Of a DNA stretch of 54,854 nt, positions 1 to 7,700 are shown piece by piece. Position 1 is the first letter of the stretch; the number at the start of each line of letters is the position of its first letter. The notes under the pieces were generated by a model, which saw nothing but the letters and a program-made list of their open reading frames with translations, had not been told where the DNA came from and ran no database searches. The DNA comes from Candidatus Zambryskiibacteriota bacterium (GTDB lineage Bacteria; Patescibacteriota; Minisyncoccia; Phycocordibacterales; Zambryskibacteraceae): the NCBI GenBank assembly GCA_016177225.1, contig JACOVQ010000009.1:1-54854 (forward strand). Direction: 5' to 3'. Both the position numbers and the translations under genes were made by a program.

Positions 1-78
1 CACCAGTACTCCTACTCGATACAGTTTCTCAATCACAAATCTCTCCTCTTCTCTCAAATGATTATATTTCTTTTTCAT
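1..78 (-). CDS. IS30-like transposase, N-terminal fragment cut by window edge
   Basis: Only about 26 codons are visible, beginning at an ATG at 78 on the minus strand and running off the left edge. The peptide begins MKKKYNHLREERRFVIEKLY, which resembles the start of IS30-family transposases (KKYxHLxxEER followed by a helix-turn-helix). Such proteins catalyse copy-out insertion of their element. The gene starts right beside a palindromic AT-rich segment (80-120) that could be the element's end. Identification rests on this short N-terminus only. Confidence 0.55.
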   Translation of the reverse strand, partial: MKKKYNHLREEERFVIEKLYRVGVLV

Positions 79-79
79 G

Positions 80-120
80 ACAGTTAATTAATTCTTAATT
101 CGCCAATTAATTCTAACTGT
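80..120. repeat. Imperfect palindrome, possible IS terminal inverted repeat
   Basis: ACAGTTA at 80-86 is mirrored by TAACTGT at 114-120, with AT-rich, partly complementary arms around a central CGCC. It lies directly upstream of the transposase start codon, so it may be the IS end, the transposase operator, or both. The other end of the element is outside the window. Confidence 0.4.
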
Positions 121-170
121 CCTACTTCAAAGGTATCTGGGGTGGGCAAGCTTCAGCTGAATCCAGTGCA

Positions 171-272
171 CAAATCTCTAAGCAACGGACGGTTTTCTAA
201 GGACGCTCTGGCCCGATTTATCGGACTGAAGTTATCCTTAAGACAATAGTTCAGCTTTTGCTTAGAGATTTG
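171..272. ncRNA. Structured element of unknown identity (14-bp closing stem)
   Basis: CAAATCTCTAAGCA (171-184) pairs perfectly with 259-272, closing a domain of about 102 nt. Inside it TAAGGA (198-203) pairs with TCCTTA (235-240), and CCGA (213-216) pairs with TCGG (221-224) around a TTTA loop. There is no T-run after the stem on either strand, so it is not a standard terminator. I do not recognise tmRNA, SRP RNA, RNase P or 6S signatures. It sits downstream of pilB (minus strand), so it could be a 3'-UTR structure, an independent small RNA, or part of a mobile element. The strand is undetermined. Confidence 0.4.
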
Positions 273-297
273 CGGACTTGATTCTCGTTTAAATCTA

Positions 298-1968
298 CTA
301 AAGGTCTATGACTCTGTCGAGCTCTTCTAATGTTGTAATTCCCAAAAGCGCTTTCAGTACTCCGTCTTGAGCCAAGTTTAAAAGTTTCTGGCTTCTAGCC
401 GCCTCTCTTATGTCGCGCTCGGAAGGATTTTCAATTACCACTTTTTCAATATTAGCATCCACAAAAATGGCTTCAAACACTCCAATCCGGCCTTTGAATC
501 CCAGATTGCCGCACTTTTCACATCCGGTGTTTGTCCAGATTTTTTCTCTCTGTACTCCCTCAAGCAAACTCTTATCGTCTACGGCATTTAAAATTATTTC
601 CACCTTCTTTTTCCATTCTCCTTCAAGAACTTTTTCTTGTTTGCAAGATTCGCAGAGTTTGCGCACCAATCTTTGAGCGATGGAAACGTTTAATGCGGAA
701 CTGACCACTTTGGAATTAACTCCCAGGTCCAAAAGCCGGGGGAATGAGCCGGCGGCGTTATTGGTATGAAGAGTGGAAAGCACCAAGTGTCCCGTGAGCG
801 AGGCGTTAATGGCCACTCCGGCTGTTTCCGAATCGCGGATTTCTCCCACCATGATGACATCCGGGTCTTGGCGCAAAGCGCTCCTCAATCCTTCGGCGAA
901 AGTGTAACCCTTATCTGTTTCCGTTTGGGTCTGGACGATGCCTTCGATGTGGTATTCAATCGGATTTTCAATGGTAATTACTTTGATATCAGGCGTGTAA
1001 ATCTTTTTAAGAAAAGCATAAAGAGTGGTCGTCTTGCCGGAGCCTGTCGGGCCCGTAACGAGAATCATGCCATTGGGCTTTTTAATCTCTTTTTCTAAAA
1101 GAATTAAAAGGCGCGAGTGGATTCCAAGCTCGTTTAACTCCACGGCTATGGATTCCGGATTTAATACTCTTAGCACCACCGATTCTCCATACGGGCCGGG
1201 CAAGGTAGAAGTTCGCACTTCAGTTTCCTGCTCGCCCAGCTTAATGGAGAATCTTCCGTCTTGAGCGCGGTCTTTGACATTAAGTTTAAGTTCGCTGACC
1301 AGTTTAATGCGTGAGAGCAAGAGCTCGAAAGTTTCCGAATCAAAGTGGAGAATATCGGTCAAGACGCCATCCAGGCGATAACGCAGACGCAAATCTTTTT
1401 CCTCCGGCTCTAAGTGAATATCTGATGCATTTAAGGCAATGGCACCGGCCAATATGATTTCCAGAATTTTAGAAATTTTGTAAGCCCGCTTCATATTTAA
1501 GAGTTCTTCAATGAGAGCTTTTACGTCGGCAATTGAACGAACTTTTTTGGTAACGTTAATGATTTCCTCGTTTGAAATGTCCAGAGCGCCGGACTTTGTT
1601 TCAAAGGAGTAAGATAAATCTTTATACCGGTCCCATACTCTGTTTAAACTCTCGTGCGAAACCATAAAAATCTCAAGCTTATAGCCGTGGCGCTTTAAGT
1701 CTTCCAACACTTCTTTAGTTTTGCCGTTTTCCGGAGACAGGATTGCGACATCGATGTTTTTGTCCGTAGCGTTGAAAATGGCGAGGTTTGCGGCACGAGC
1801 ATCAGCTTCCTTCACCACTCTAAGCGCGTCAATGTTTATAGGATGCATGGAAAGGTCCAAGTAGGGAATACTATCGCGCTCGGCCAAAGTTTTTACTAAT
1901 TCCTCCTCCTCCTTTTTGCGGAGAGCGGCTACGCGTTCTTCCTGCTTTTCTTCATCGAATTGAACCAT
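298..1968 (-). CDS. pilB: Type IV pilus assembly / type II secretion ATPase (GspE/PilB family)
   Basis: A cytoplasmic hexameric ATPase that powers extension of type IV pili. The 556-aa protein has a T2SSE N-terminal region (about 1-140) and a RecA-like motor. Walker A is GPTGSGKTTTLY, the Walker B region is DPDVIMVGEIRD, and the Asp and His boxes are between them. Near the C-terminus two CxxC pairs (CESC and CEKC) form the zinc-binding tetracysteine typical of GspE/PilB. No other pilus gene is adjacent, but a ComEA-like protein lies elsewhere in the window, which fits pilus-driven DNA uptake. A TATCAT hexamer ends 6 nt before the ATG, preceded by TG, suggesting a leaderless transcript. PilB versus GspE cannot be settled from sequence alone, but pili are the usual context in this group. 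Confidence 0.9.
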   Translation of the reverse strand: MVQFDEEKQEERVAALRKKEEEELVKTLAERDSIPYLDLSMHPINIDALRVVKEADARAANLAIFNATDKNIDVAILSPENGKTKEVLEDLKRHGYKLEIFMVSHESLNRVWDRYKDLSYSFETKSGALDISNEEIINVTKKVRSIADVKALIEELLNMKRAYKISKILEIILAGAIALNASDIHLEPEEKDLRLRYRLDGVLTDILHFDSETFELLLSRIKLVSELKLNVKDRAQDGRFSIKLGEQETEVRTSTLPGPYGESVVLRVLNPESIAVELNELGIHSRLLILLEKEIKKPNGMILVTGPTGSGKTTTLYAFLKKIYTPDIKVITIENPIEYHIEGIVQTQTETDKGYTFAEGLRSALRQDPDVIMVGEIRDSETAGVAINASLTGHLVLSTLHTNNAAGSFPRLLDLGVNSKVVSSALNVSIAQRLVRKLCESCKQEKVLEGEWKKKVEIILNAVDDKSLLEGVQREKIWTNTGCEKCGNLGFKGRIGVFEAIFVDANIEKVVIENPSERDIREAARSQKLLNLAQDGVLKALLGITTLEELDRVIDL

Positions 1969-2005
1969 CGTTAAATGATACAGCTTCTAGCCAAAATCCT
2001 CGCTC

Positions 2006-2034
2006 TTGACATTATATCTATTTAGGTGTATACT
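2006..2034 (+). promoter_or_regulatory. Strong sigma70-type promoter of the lipoprotein gene
   Basis: TTGACA at 2006-2011 and TATACT at 2029-2034 are separated by 17 bp, a near-perfect consensus. Transcription should start around 2041, placing AGGGAGG (2041-2047) at the very 5' end as ribosome-binding site. Confidence 0.85.
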
Positions 2035-2055
2035 AGCAAAAGGGAGGTTAGAGAT

Positions 2056-2445
2056 ATGAAAAAACTCTTTTTGTTGTTAACGCTTGTTGTATTGATGACA
2101 AGCGGGTGCGCGGCGCGAATGGCGGGAGGTCGAAGTTATAACTTCAACTTTTTCCCGACTGTTGATGTGGTCGTAACAAATGACTGTGTCAACTCAACCA
2201 TATACGTTAAATCGCCTCGGGAAAATGAAACGGCGATTACGTACGGAAACACCGCGACGCTGATTTTACAGCGTTATCCGGGGGATGACTACTCACTGCT
2301 CTTGTCGGCTCGTGGTGTAGGAATCGACGGAGCCTATCTCGGTTCTGACAGCCGTCACTTCTACGTCGGCCAGAACGGCCGTCGGGAGGAAGCCTGGCAT
2401 GTCCAATATCTCCAAGGGGGTCAACGGTCATGCTATGCTCGGTGA
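2056..2445 (+). CDS. Small predicted lipoprotein of unknown function
   Basis: The 129-aa product starts with a lipoprotein signal: MKKLF, a hydrophobic stretch, then the lipobox LMTSGC with Cys at about residue 17. The mature part is rich in Gly, Asn, Tyr and beta-prone residues and has no domain I recognise. I chose the ATG at 2056 because AGGGAGG lies 8 nt upstream; an upstream in-frame start would overlap the promoter. It is a monocistronic unit bounded by a strong promoter and a strong terminator, and one of the few genes here with a clear Shine-Dalgarno sequence. That isolation and expression style differ from its neighbours, so horizontal acquisition is possible. Confidence 0.8.
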   Translation: MKKLFLLLTLVVLMTSGCAARMAGGRSYNFNFFPTVDVVVTNDCVNSTIYVKSPRENETAITYGNTATLILQRYPGDDYSLLLSARGVGIDGAYLGSDSRHFYVGQNGRREEAWHVQYLQGGQRSCYAR

Positions 2446-2450
2446 CTCTC

Positions 2451-2479
2451 GGGCGGGAACGCAAGTTCCCGCCCTTTTT
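2451..2479 (+). terminator. Intrinsic terminator after the lipoprotein gene
   Basis: GGGCGGGAAC (2451-2460) pairs perfectly with GTTCCCGCCC (2465-2474) around a GCAA tetraloop, followed by TTTTT. A textbook Rho-independent terminator 5 nt after the stop codon. Confidence 0.92.
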
Positions 2480-2511
2480 CCTTGTCCCGCGTAGCCTCGT
2501 GCGAAGTGGGA

Positions 2512-2519
2512 TGTATAAT
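2512..2519 (+). promoter_or_regulatory. Extended -10 element of tsaE-polA operon
   Basis: TG directly precedes TATAAT (2514-2519), which ends 6 nt before the tsaE ATG at 2526. No convincing -35 box is visible. The predicted transcript starts at the start codon itself. Confidence 0.6.
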
Positions 2520-2525
2520 ACAAAG

Positions 2526-2855
2526 ATGAAAGCGACTGTTATAGGACTGCAAGGAGAATTGGGGTCGGGTAAGACCTATTTTGTAAAAAATCTGGCGAAA
2601 ATAATGGGCATAGAGGAACACGTTGTAAGCCCGACCTTCATAATTATGAAAGTCTACCCGGTGGATTGGCGCGGCTTTAAAAAACTTATTCATGTAGACG
2701 CTTACAGACTCGAGAACGAACAAGAATTGTTGCAATTAGGGTGGCAAGAATTAATAGCTGACCCGGAAAATTTAATACTTGTTGAATGGCCGGAAAAAGT
2801 CGAAGGCATCATCCCAAAAGGTTCCAAAAGAATTTATTTTAAACATGCCCTCTAA
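2526..2855 (+). CDS. tsaE: tRNA threonylcarbamoyladenosine biosynthesis ATPase TsaE
   Basis: TsaE is the ATPase that, with TsaB, TsaC and TsaD, makes the t6A37 modification of ANN-decoding tRNAs. The 109-aa protein has Walker A GELGSGKT at residues 10-17, the SPTF switch segment, HVDAYRL and the late LVEWPE motif, all typical. It is shorter than usual (about 150 aa): the N-terminal strand and helix before the P-loop are trimmed. An upstream extension would cover the terminator of the preceding gene and shows no TsaE similarity, so the ATG at 2526 is preferred. It overlaps polA by 11 nt. Confidence 0.85.
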   Translation: MKATVIGLQGELGSGKTYFVKNLAKIMGIEEHVVSPTFIIMKVYPVDWRGFKKLIHVDAYRLENEQELLQLGWQELIADPENLILVEWPEKVEGIIPKGSKRIYFKHAL

Positions 2856-5178
2856 ACTTAAAAACTTAAAAACTTCTAAACTTGTCCTCTTCGATGCCCA
2901 CGCCATTATTCATCGCGCTTATCACGCTCTGCCGGAATTTACCGCCGCTTCCACCGGAGAACCCACCGGCGCTTTGTACGGCTTGGTGGCGATGCTCATT
3001 AGAATTATTGACGACTTAAAACCCGATTATCTGGTGGCTTGTTTTGACCTCGAAGGCCCGACTTATCGCCATGAAGCTTATAAAGAATATAAAGCCGGAC
3101 GCAAAGAAGCCGATAAGAATTTAATACTTCAACTTGAGAGGGCTAAAGATATTTTTACCGCCCTGGGCATACCTATTTATTCTCATCCTGGCTTTGAAGC
3201 CGACGACATTATAGGAACAATCGTCTCGAAGATGAAGAGCAAGGTTGACATTGTTATTGCTACCGGCGATATGGACGCGATGCAGTTGGTGGACAATAAA
3301 AAGGTTCAAGTTTATACGTTGAAAAAAGGCATTTCAGACACCATTCTTTACGATGAGAAAAAGGTGTTAGAGAGATTCAGCTTTGTCCCGAAACTGCTCG
3401 TTGACTACAAAGGTCTGAGAGGCGACCCATCCGACAACATCATCGGAGTCAAAGGCATCGGGGAGAAAACCGCAACCTCACTTATCCAAGCCTTCGGCAC
3501 TATCGAGAATATTTATAAAAATCTCGCCAAAGCCGATATAAGCGACCGCATCCGCCAAATCTTGAAAGACAATAAAGAAGAAGCGCTTTTTTCCAAAACA
3601 TTGGCTACCATCAGGACCGACGCGCCGATTGATTTTGTCTTACCGAAAAACTGGAAAGAAAATTTTGAGTTAAAGAAAGTTCTGGAGTTTTTTCAGGTAT
3701 TGGGATTCCGTACTTTGAGCGACAGAGTGAGGAAGTTGGCGGAAAAATCCGGGGTTATTCCGCTGGTCTTGCCTGTGTTCAACGAAGAAGCGAAAGATTT
3801 GCCTTTAATGCTCTGGGTTATAGATTCCAATCTTACCAGCCCGACCTTGGAAGACGTGGCGAGTTTCACAAAGACGAAAGATTTGAAAGAGGCGAGAAAA
3901 ATTTTGGAAAACGAGCTTGACAAACGCAAAGTGAGAAAAGTTTTTGAAGATATTGAGAAACCCATCATGTCTATCGTGGAGAAAATGAACGAGCGTGGCA
4001 TCAAAATTGATAGAGAAATCCTTGCCGACCTTTCCGCTAAATATCACAAAGAACAAAAACGGTTGGAAAAAGCTATTTGGAAAGAGGCGGGCGAGGAGTT
4101 TAACATCAATTCCACCAAGACACTTTCAGATGTATTGTTTAATAAGCTTGGGCTTGCCGATAAAAGGCAGAAAAAAACTCCGGGCGGCGCTCTTTCTACA
4201 AAAGAATCAGAACTTGAAAAGCTAAGAGAAAAACACTCTATCATTGGACTAATTCTAGAATATCGCGAACTCACGAAGCTCCTATCCACTTACATTGACG
4301 CCATACCGCCTCTTCTCGATAAAAATTCCCGGCTCCACTCCACTTTTCTCCAAGCTGGCACCACGACAGGACGAATGGCTTCCAATAATCCCAATCTTCA
4401 GAACATTCCTTCGAAAACGGAATTAGGCAGGGCGGTGCGGAACGCTTTTGTTGCTGAAAAAAGCTTCAAATTGGTGGCGCTGGATTATTCTCAAATTGAA
4501 TTGCGCATCGCCGCCATTCTCTCAAAAGATAAAAAATTAATCGAAATATTTAAATCCGGAACGGATGTTCATGCGGGCGTCGCCTCCCGGGTTTTTAAAG
4601 TGCCGCCCGAAAAAGTGGACAAGGCTATGCGTAGCCACGCTAAGGCCATCAATTTCGGTATTCTTTACGGCATGGGCGTCAATGCGCTTAAGGCAAACCT
4701 TGGAGTGGAGCGCAAAGAAGCCCAGGAGTTTTACAACAAATATTTTGCAACCTTTACCGGACTGGCGGCCTATATAGATAAAGTTAAAGCTGAAGCAGAG
4801 CGCAAGGGCTATACGGAAACCTTATTCGGCCGAAGGCGCTACTTTAGCGGGTTTAAATCGCCGTTGTCTTATGTAAAAGCGCAAGCCGAGAGGATGGCCA
4901 TCAACGCGCCTATGCAAGGCACTCAAGCCGATATCATTAAAATCGCCATGAAAAGAATTGATGATTACATCAAAAAAGAAAGCAAGAATGCATTTCTAAT
5001 ACTTCAAGTGCATGACGAGCTAGTATATGAGGTAGAAAATTCTTTTATCGATGAAGCCGCTAAGGAATTCAAACAAATCATGGAGAGCATATTAGAAGGC
5101 GAAGAAACTCACGGAGTGCCTATTATTGCCGAAGTATCGGTGGGAGAAAATTGGGGACAGATGGAACGTTATGGATGA
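2845..5178 (+). CDS. polA: DNA polymerase I
   Basis: Replication and repair polymerase of 777 aa. Residues about 10-290 form the 5' nuclease (EADDIIGT, TGDMDAMQLV and the helix-hairpin-helix GVKGIGEKTA). Residues about 300-390 are a short linker with no recognisable 3'-5' exonuclease motifs. The remainder is the family A polymerase: motif A LDYSQIELR near 546, motif B with KAINFGILYG near 600, motif C LQVHDELVY near 721. Total length is well below the 900+ aa of three-domain enzymes, so the protein is probably not proofreading. The ATG at 2845 lies inside the tsaE end, giving translational coupling. Its TGA overlaps the start of the next gene. Confidence 0.95.
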   Translation: MPSKLKNLKTSKLVLFDAHAIIHRAYHALPEFTAASTGEPTGALYGLVAMLIRIIDDLKPDYLVACFDLEGPTYRHEAYKEYKAGRKEADKNLILQLERAKDIFTALGIPIYSHPGFEADDIIGTIVSKMKSKVDIVIATGDMDAMQLVDNKKVQVYTLKKGISDTILYDEKKVLERFSFVPKLLVDYKGLRGDPSDNIIGVKGIGEKTATSLIQAFGTIENIYKNLAKADISDRIRQILKDNKEEALFSKTLATIRTDAPIDFVLPKNWKENFELKKVLEFFQVLGFRTLSDRVRKLAEKSGVIPLVLPVFNEEAKDLPLMLWVIDSNLTSPTLEDVASFTKTKDLKEARKILENELDKRKVRKVFEDIEKPIMSIVEKMNERGIKIDREILADLSAKYHKEQKRLEKAIWKEAGEEFNINSTKTLSDVLFNKLGLADKRQKKTPGGALSTKESELEKLREKHSIIGLILEYRELTKLLSTYIDAIPPLLDKNSRLHSTFLQAGTTTGRMASNNPNLQNIPSKTELGRAVRNAFVAEKSFKLVALDYSQIELRIAAILSKDKKLIEIFKSGTDVHAGVASRVFKVPPEKVDKAMRSHAKAINFGILYGMGVNALKANLGVERKEAQEFYNKYFATFTGLAAYIDKVKAEAERKGYTETLFGRRRYFSGFKSPLSYVKAQAERMAINAPMQGTQADIIKIAMKRIDDYIKKESKNAFLILQVHDELVYEVENSFIDEAAKEFKQIMESILEGEETHGVPIIAEVSVGENWGQMERYG

Positions 5179-5614
5179 GTTTTATCACAAAGATTTATTC
5201 GGAACTGTTGTAGATGTCAATCTTCAAGAAACAGAAGAGAGCGAGTCCTTGCCTCTAGACAAGAAAGGAAGGGAATTTAACATCTTCGCTTTTACTGATG
5301 CTGTCGGCGCTCGAAAGAAAAAAAACGCCTGGCTCTTTTACCAAGAAGCTCTTTTGGCCGGAGTTTCAGCTGAAGAAATTTTCTTCAAATTATTCTGGCA
5401 GACAAAGTCCATGCTTTTAGCTTTAAAAACTAAGAGCGCGGCAGAGGCGGATATGAAGCCGTTTCCATATTCCAAAGCAAAAAGTTTTTTGAAGAACTTC
5501 TCGTCTTCTGAACTTATAAACTTACAAACTTCTTTGGTTGTCGATTACCACAAAGCTCGCCGAGGAGAAGGAGAGATAGAAACATTGGTGGAAAAGATAT
5601 TATTAAAGTTATAA
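5171..5614 (+). CDS. DNA polymerase III delta-subunit-like (HolA C-terminal domain) protein
   Basis: The 147-aa product contains FAFTDAVGARKKKNAWLFYQ, then a segment like the HolA 'iF..l..Q.r.LL..k' helix and a final SSELINLQ...DYHKARRGEGEIETLVEKIL. This matches domain III of the clamp-loader delta subunit, which mediates oligomerisation of the loader. The N-terminal AAA-like domains I-II are absent, so it is less than half of a normal HolA. The ATG at 5171 overlaps the polA stop by 8 nt, so it is translated with polA. Either a shortened delta-like partner or a decayed holA; the intact reading frame and coupling favour a working small protein. Confidence 0.6.
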   Translation: MDEFYHKDLFGTVVDVNLQETEESESLPLDKKGREFNIFAFTDAVGARKKKNAWLFYQEALLAGVSAEEIFFKLFWQTKSMLLALKTKSAAEADMKPFPYSKAKSFLKNFSSSELINLQTSLVVDYHKARRGEGEIETLVEKILLKL

Positions 5615-5615
5615 T

Positions 5616-5691
5616 TGGTGCGCCCACGAGGGATCGAACCTCGGACCTTCTCCTTAAAAGGGAGCTGCTCTACCGACTGAGCTATGGGCGC
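5616..5691 (-). tRNA. tRNA-Lys (anticodon TTT)
   Basis: Cloverleaf on the minus strand: acceptor GCGCCCA pairs with TGGGCGC, D-stem GCTC/GAGC, anticodon loop CTTTTAA giving TTT, T-arm CGAGG/CCTCG around TTCGATC. The 3' CCA is encoded (TGG at 5616-5618 on the plus strand). Confidence 0.95.
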
Positions 5692-5928
5692 TTATATTCT
5701 TAGTTTTAAGAAACTCCTGCCATAGCCAGTCTTGAAATATTTTTCTCTGGCTATTGCATGATTTTTATTCATGCACGCTTCGTAATATAGCAGTTTAAGA
5801 GGTTTTCGAGAAGCCGTTGCCGGCACTTGCCCATTATTATGTTTGGCCAATCGATTTCTTAAATTATCAGTCCAGCCAATATAAAGTTTACTATCTATCT
5901 CGCTTTTTAGAACGTATGTGTAATACAT
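5692..5928 (-). CDS. GIY-YIG nuclease domain protein (UPF0213-like)
   Basis: A stand-alone 78-aa GIY-YIG domain. The signature reads YTYVLKS...LYIGWTDNLRNRL, then the conserved basic helix, and E/K residues in the AREKYFKTG segment. Small single-domain GIY-YIG proteins are common in compact genomes; their physiological role is usually unassigned. The stop codon abuts the tRNA-Lys gene directly downstream (0-nt gap), so the two are probably on one transcript and separated by tRNA processing. Confidence 0.85.
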   Translation of the reverse strand: MYYTYVLKSEIDSKLYIGWTDNLRNRLAKHNNGQVPATASRKPLKLLYYEACMNKNHAIAREKYFKTGYGRSFLKLRI

Positions 5929-5957
5929 GCTGAGCTACCTGCCCGCTAGTGCCTGAG

Positions 5958-6019
5958 CCTGCCCGACATTTGCCTGAGGCAAAGCCGATGGCAGGCGGGC
6001 ATAGGCGATGGCAGGCGGG
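5958..6019. repeat. GC-rich direct and inverted repeats
   Basis: CGATGGCAGGCGGG occurs twice (5986-5999 and 6006-6019), and CCTGCC at 5958 is inverted relative to them. TTGCCTGAGGCAA between them is self-complementary. GC content is far above the surroundings. It lies between the convergent-side ends of the GIY-YIG upstream region and the doxX 3' end, and may act as terminator-like structure or be a dispersed genomic repeat. Confidence 0.6.
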
Positions 6020-6047
6020 TGGGCGCAATGCTAGAAAGATACAATTC

Positions 6048-6449
6048 TTATAGCGGAATGTCTACGGCGTAGGCGCCGGCGCCGGTTAAAAGCAGTGATA
6101 ACGAAATAGCGAAAATGAGAAGGTAGAAAACCAAGTCGCGTTTCAATATATCGCCGGCCTCCCATTCTATATATAGTTCTATGCCGGTAAAAATGACAAA
6201 AGCGAGAGCGACACCCTGTGTCCAGAAGCCGACAAGCAGGAGTAAGCCGCCTATGATTTGAAGAAGGGCGTAAGCCGGGACGAATAGGTCTGCCGGACGC
6301 ACCCCAAGCGTATCGAAAGAAGAGATCCACCTCGGCTTTTCGCTGCGGAATTTTAAGATACCAAGATCGATGAAGATGAGCCCTAAAACAAGGCGTAAAA
6401 TGACAGGGGCAAGCATGGGTAAAAGGAGACTAGGGAAAAGATTGAGCAT
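6048..6449 (-). CDS. DoxX-like membrane protein
   Basis: 133-aa protein with four predicted membrane helices and the DoxX pattern: RLVLGLIFIDLGILKF in helix 1, then a helix pair with IIGGLLLLVGFWTQ and a terminal GAGAYAVDIPL. DoxX-family proteins are small quinone- or redox-associated membrane proteins of mostly unknown substrate. I chose the ATG at 6449: a TATATT hexamer ends 6 nt upstream, while a longer frame would run into the divergent methyltransferase gene. It is divergently transcribed from the SpoU gene with overlapping promoters around 6453-6465. Confidence 0.75.
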   Translation of the reverse strand: MLNLFPSLLLPMLAPVILRLVLGLIFIDLGILKFRSEKPRWISSFDTLGVRPADLFVPAYALLQIIGGLLLLVGFWTQGVALAFVIFTGIELYIEWEAGDILKRDLVFYLLIFAISLSLLLTGAGAYAVDIPL

Positions 6450-6477
6450 GCATATAATATACAATAAACAACTCACA

Positions 6478-6954
6478 ATGAACAATGAATTCATTTTGAT
6501 CCTAGATAATATTAGAAGCGTGGAGAATGTCGGGTCTATTTTCCGCACGGCGGAATGCTTCGGCGTGTCGAAAATTGTTTTGGTTGGGATCACGCCAGCG
6601 CCAGTAGATCGTTTTGGTCGGAAAAGAACAGATTTTTCAAAAGTCTCTCTAGGTTCAGAAAAGCTAGTAAGTTATGAAGCTTGTAAGTCTATAAGTCCAA
6701 AATTGGAAGAATTAAAGAAAGAAGGGTACAAAATCATTGCACTGGAACAGCATCCTCTATCAACTAAACTTTCTAACTTTCCAACTTCTAAACTTAAAAA
6801 CTTTGCCCTAGTGGTTGGTAATGAAGTCGAAGGAGTTTCAAAAGAAGCTTTAGAGCTTGCTGATGATATCGTCGAAATCTCCATGATGGGTATGAAAGAA
6901 TCGCTCAATGTATCTGTTGCCACCGGCGTGGCGCTGTACCATCTGCTTAAGTAG
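6478..6954 (+). CDS. SpoU/TrmH-family RNA 2'-O-ribose methyltransferase
   Basis: 158-aa SPOUT methyltransferase consisting of the catalytic domain only, as in TrmL-like enzymes. The three SpoU motifs are present: NVGSIFRTAECFG (motif 1, with Arg), LVVGNEVEGVSKE (motif 2), and MGMKESLNVSVATGVALY (motif 3, the knot that binds S-adenosylmethionine). It methylates a ribose in tRNA or rRNA; the exact target cannot be told. Start chosen at 6478 by alignment to the usual N-terminus. Confidence 0.85.
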   Translation: MNNEFILILDNIRSVENVGSIFRTAECFGVSKIVLVGITPAPVDRFGRKRTDFSKVSLGSEKLVSYEACKSISPKLEELKKEGYKIIALEQHPLSTKLSNFPTSKLKNFALVVGNEVEGVSKEALELADDIVEISMMGMKESLNVSVATGVALYHLLK

Positions 6955-6958
6955 CCTC

Positions 6959-6967
6959 TGTTATAAT
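6959..6967 (+). promoter_or_regulatory. Extended -10 promoter of DUF5674 gene
   Basis: TGTTATAAT at 6959-6967 is a perfect TGnTATAAT. It ends 6 nt before the ATG at 6974, so the mRNA is predicted to begin at the start codon. No good -35 box is seen. Confidence 0.7.
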
Positions 6968-6973
6968 ACTCGT

Positions 6974-7321
6974 ATGGAAACGAGAATCGTAAAGGATGCC
7001 ATAACTCTTGCTGAATTAAAGGCTCTGGCACATGAACAGTATGGCGATATCATCAAAGCTGACGTAGATGTGGCGCGAGGCATTATGGGAGTCGGCGGAG
7101 AATTGCATGTAGACATTCAATCTATTTTGATTGAGAGGGAGGGTTCAAAAGGGCAAGATGTGTGGGGGATAAACTTATATTTGGAAAAGACGGGGGATGA
7201 GTTTATAGAATTTGATTCCATGATTAATCTGAAACCGTCGCTTGGCAACAAAACGCGTGGGATTGAAAGTGTGGAGATTCAAAACAAAATCAGAGAGATT
7301 GTAAGTAGATTGGTTAAATAA
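6974..7321 (+). CDS. DUF5674 family protein
   Basis: 115-aa cytoplasmic protein of a family common in CPR and other environmental bacteria but without known function. Recognisable conserved blocks are ADVDVARGIMGVGGELHVD, WGINLYLEK, and FIEFDSMINLKPSLGN near the C-terminal third. These match my recollection of DUF5674 (some members have been annotated near toxin-antitoxin loci). It precedes a small hypothetical gene by 1 nt, so the two form an operon. Confidence 0.7.
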   Translation: METRIVKDAITLAELKALAHEQYGDIIKADVDVARGIMGVGGELHVDIQSILIEREGSKGQDVWGINLYLEKTGDEFIEFDSMINLKPSLGNKTRGIESVEIQNKIREIVSRLVK

Positions 7322-7322
7322 T

Positions 7323-7652
7323 ATGGCGGGAGTTTCAAAAGAAAGATGGCTTACTCTCACACTAGCCGAACAACTCGGCAATATCGGCAGCGAAGTAGGC
7401 CGAGCGGCCAAGTGGCAAGGTAAAGATGAAAAAACTTTCTGGGACGCTGTCATGAGGGCTATGGAACTTTTTGATTTGACGCAAAGTGACGGAAGATGGA
7501 AAAGCAGGCGGTTTGAGTTAGACCGGGCGAAAGAAGTTTTTGCCGATGCTGTTCTTGGAGGTAGAGAATATAACAGTTCTTTACCAGATACTGAAAATTA
7601 TTTCATGCAGTTTGCTTTATTGGTAGCAAATAGAGCTTTACTAATAAAATAG
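7323..7652 (+). CDS. Conserved hypothetical helical protein (CPR type)
   Basis: 109 aa, all-alpha by composition. Conserved-looking segments are LTLAEQLGNIGSEVGRAAKW near the N-terminus and RAMELFDLT in the middle, followed by an acidic/aromatic C-terminus (ENYFMQFALLVANRAL). I have the impression of similar small proteins in many CPR genomes, always unannotated. It starts 1 nt after the DUF5674 stop, so it is probably co-translated. No catalytic motif is visible; a nucleic-acid or antitoxin role would be guesswork. Confidence 0.65.
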   Translation: MAGVSKERWLTLTLAEQLGNIGSEVGRAAKWQGKDEKTFWDAVMRAMELFDLTQSDGRWKSRRFELDRAKEVFADAVLGGREYNSSLPDTENYFMQFALLVANRALLIK

Positions 7653-7700
7653 TTTCACTACTTCTATCACTTACGATCGTGAGTAGTAGATGTAAGAGAG

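Noticed and set aside
171-272. tmRNA, 6S, SRP or RNase P RNA
   Set aside because: None of the diagnostic sequences (tRNA-like ends, GGAAGG/GCAGCC tetraloop receptor region, GAGGAAAGTCC) could be found.
7653-7700. Bidirectional terminator between the 7323 gene and mutM
   Set aside because: The ACGATCGT-centred dyad is short, imperfect and lacks T-runs on both sides.
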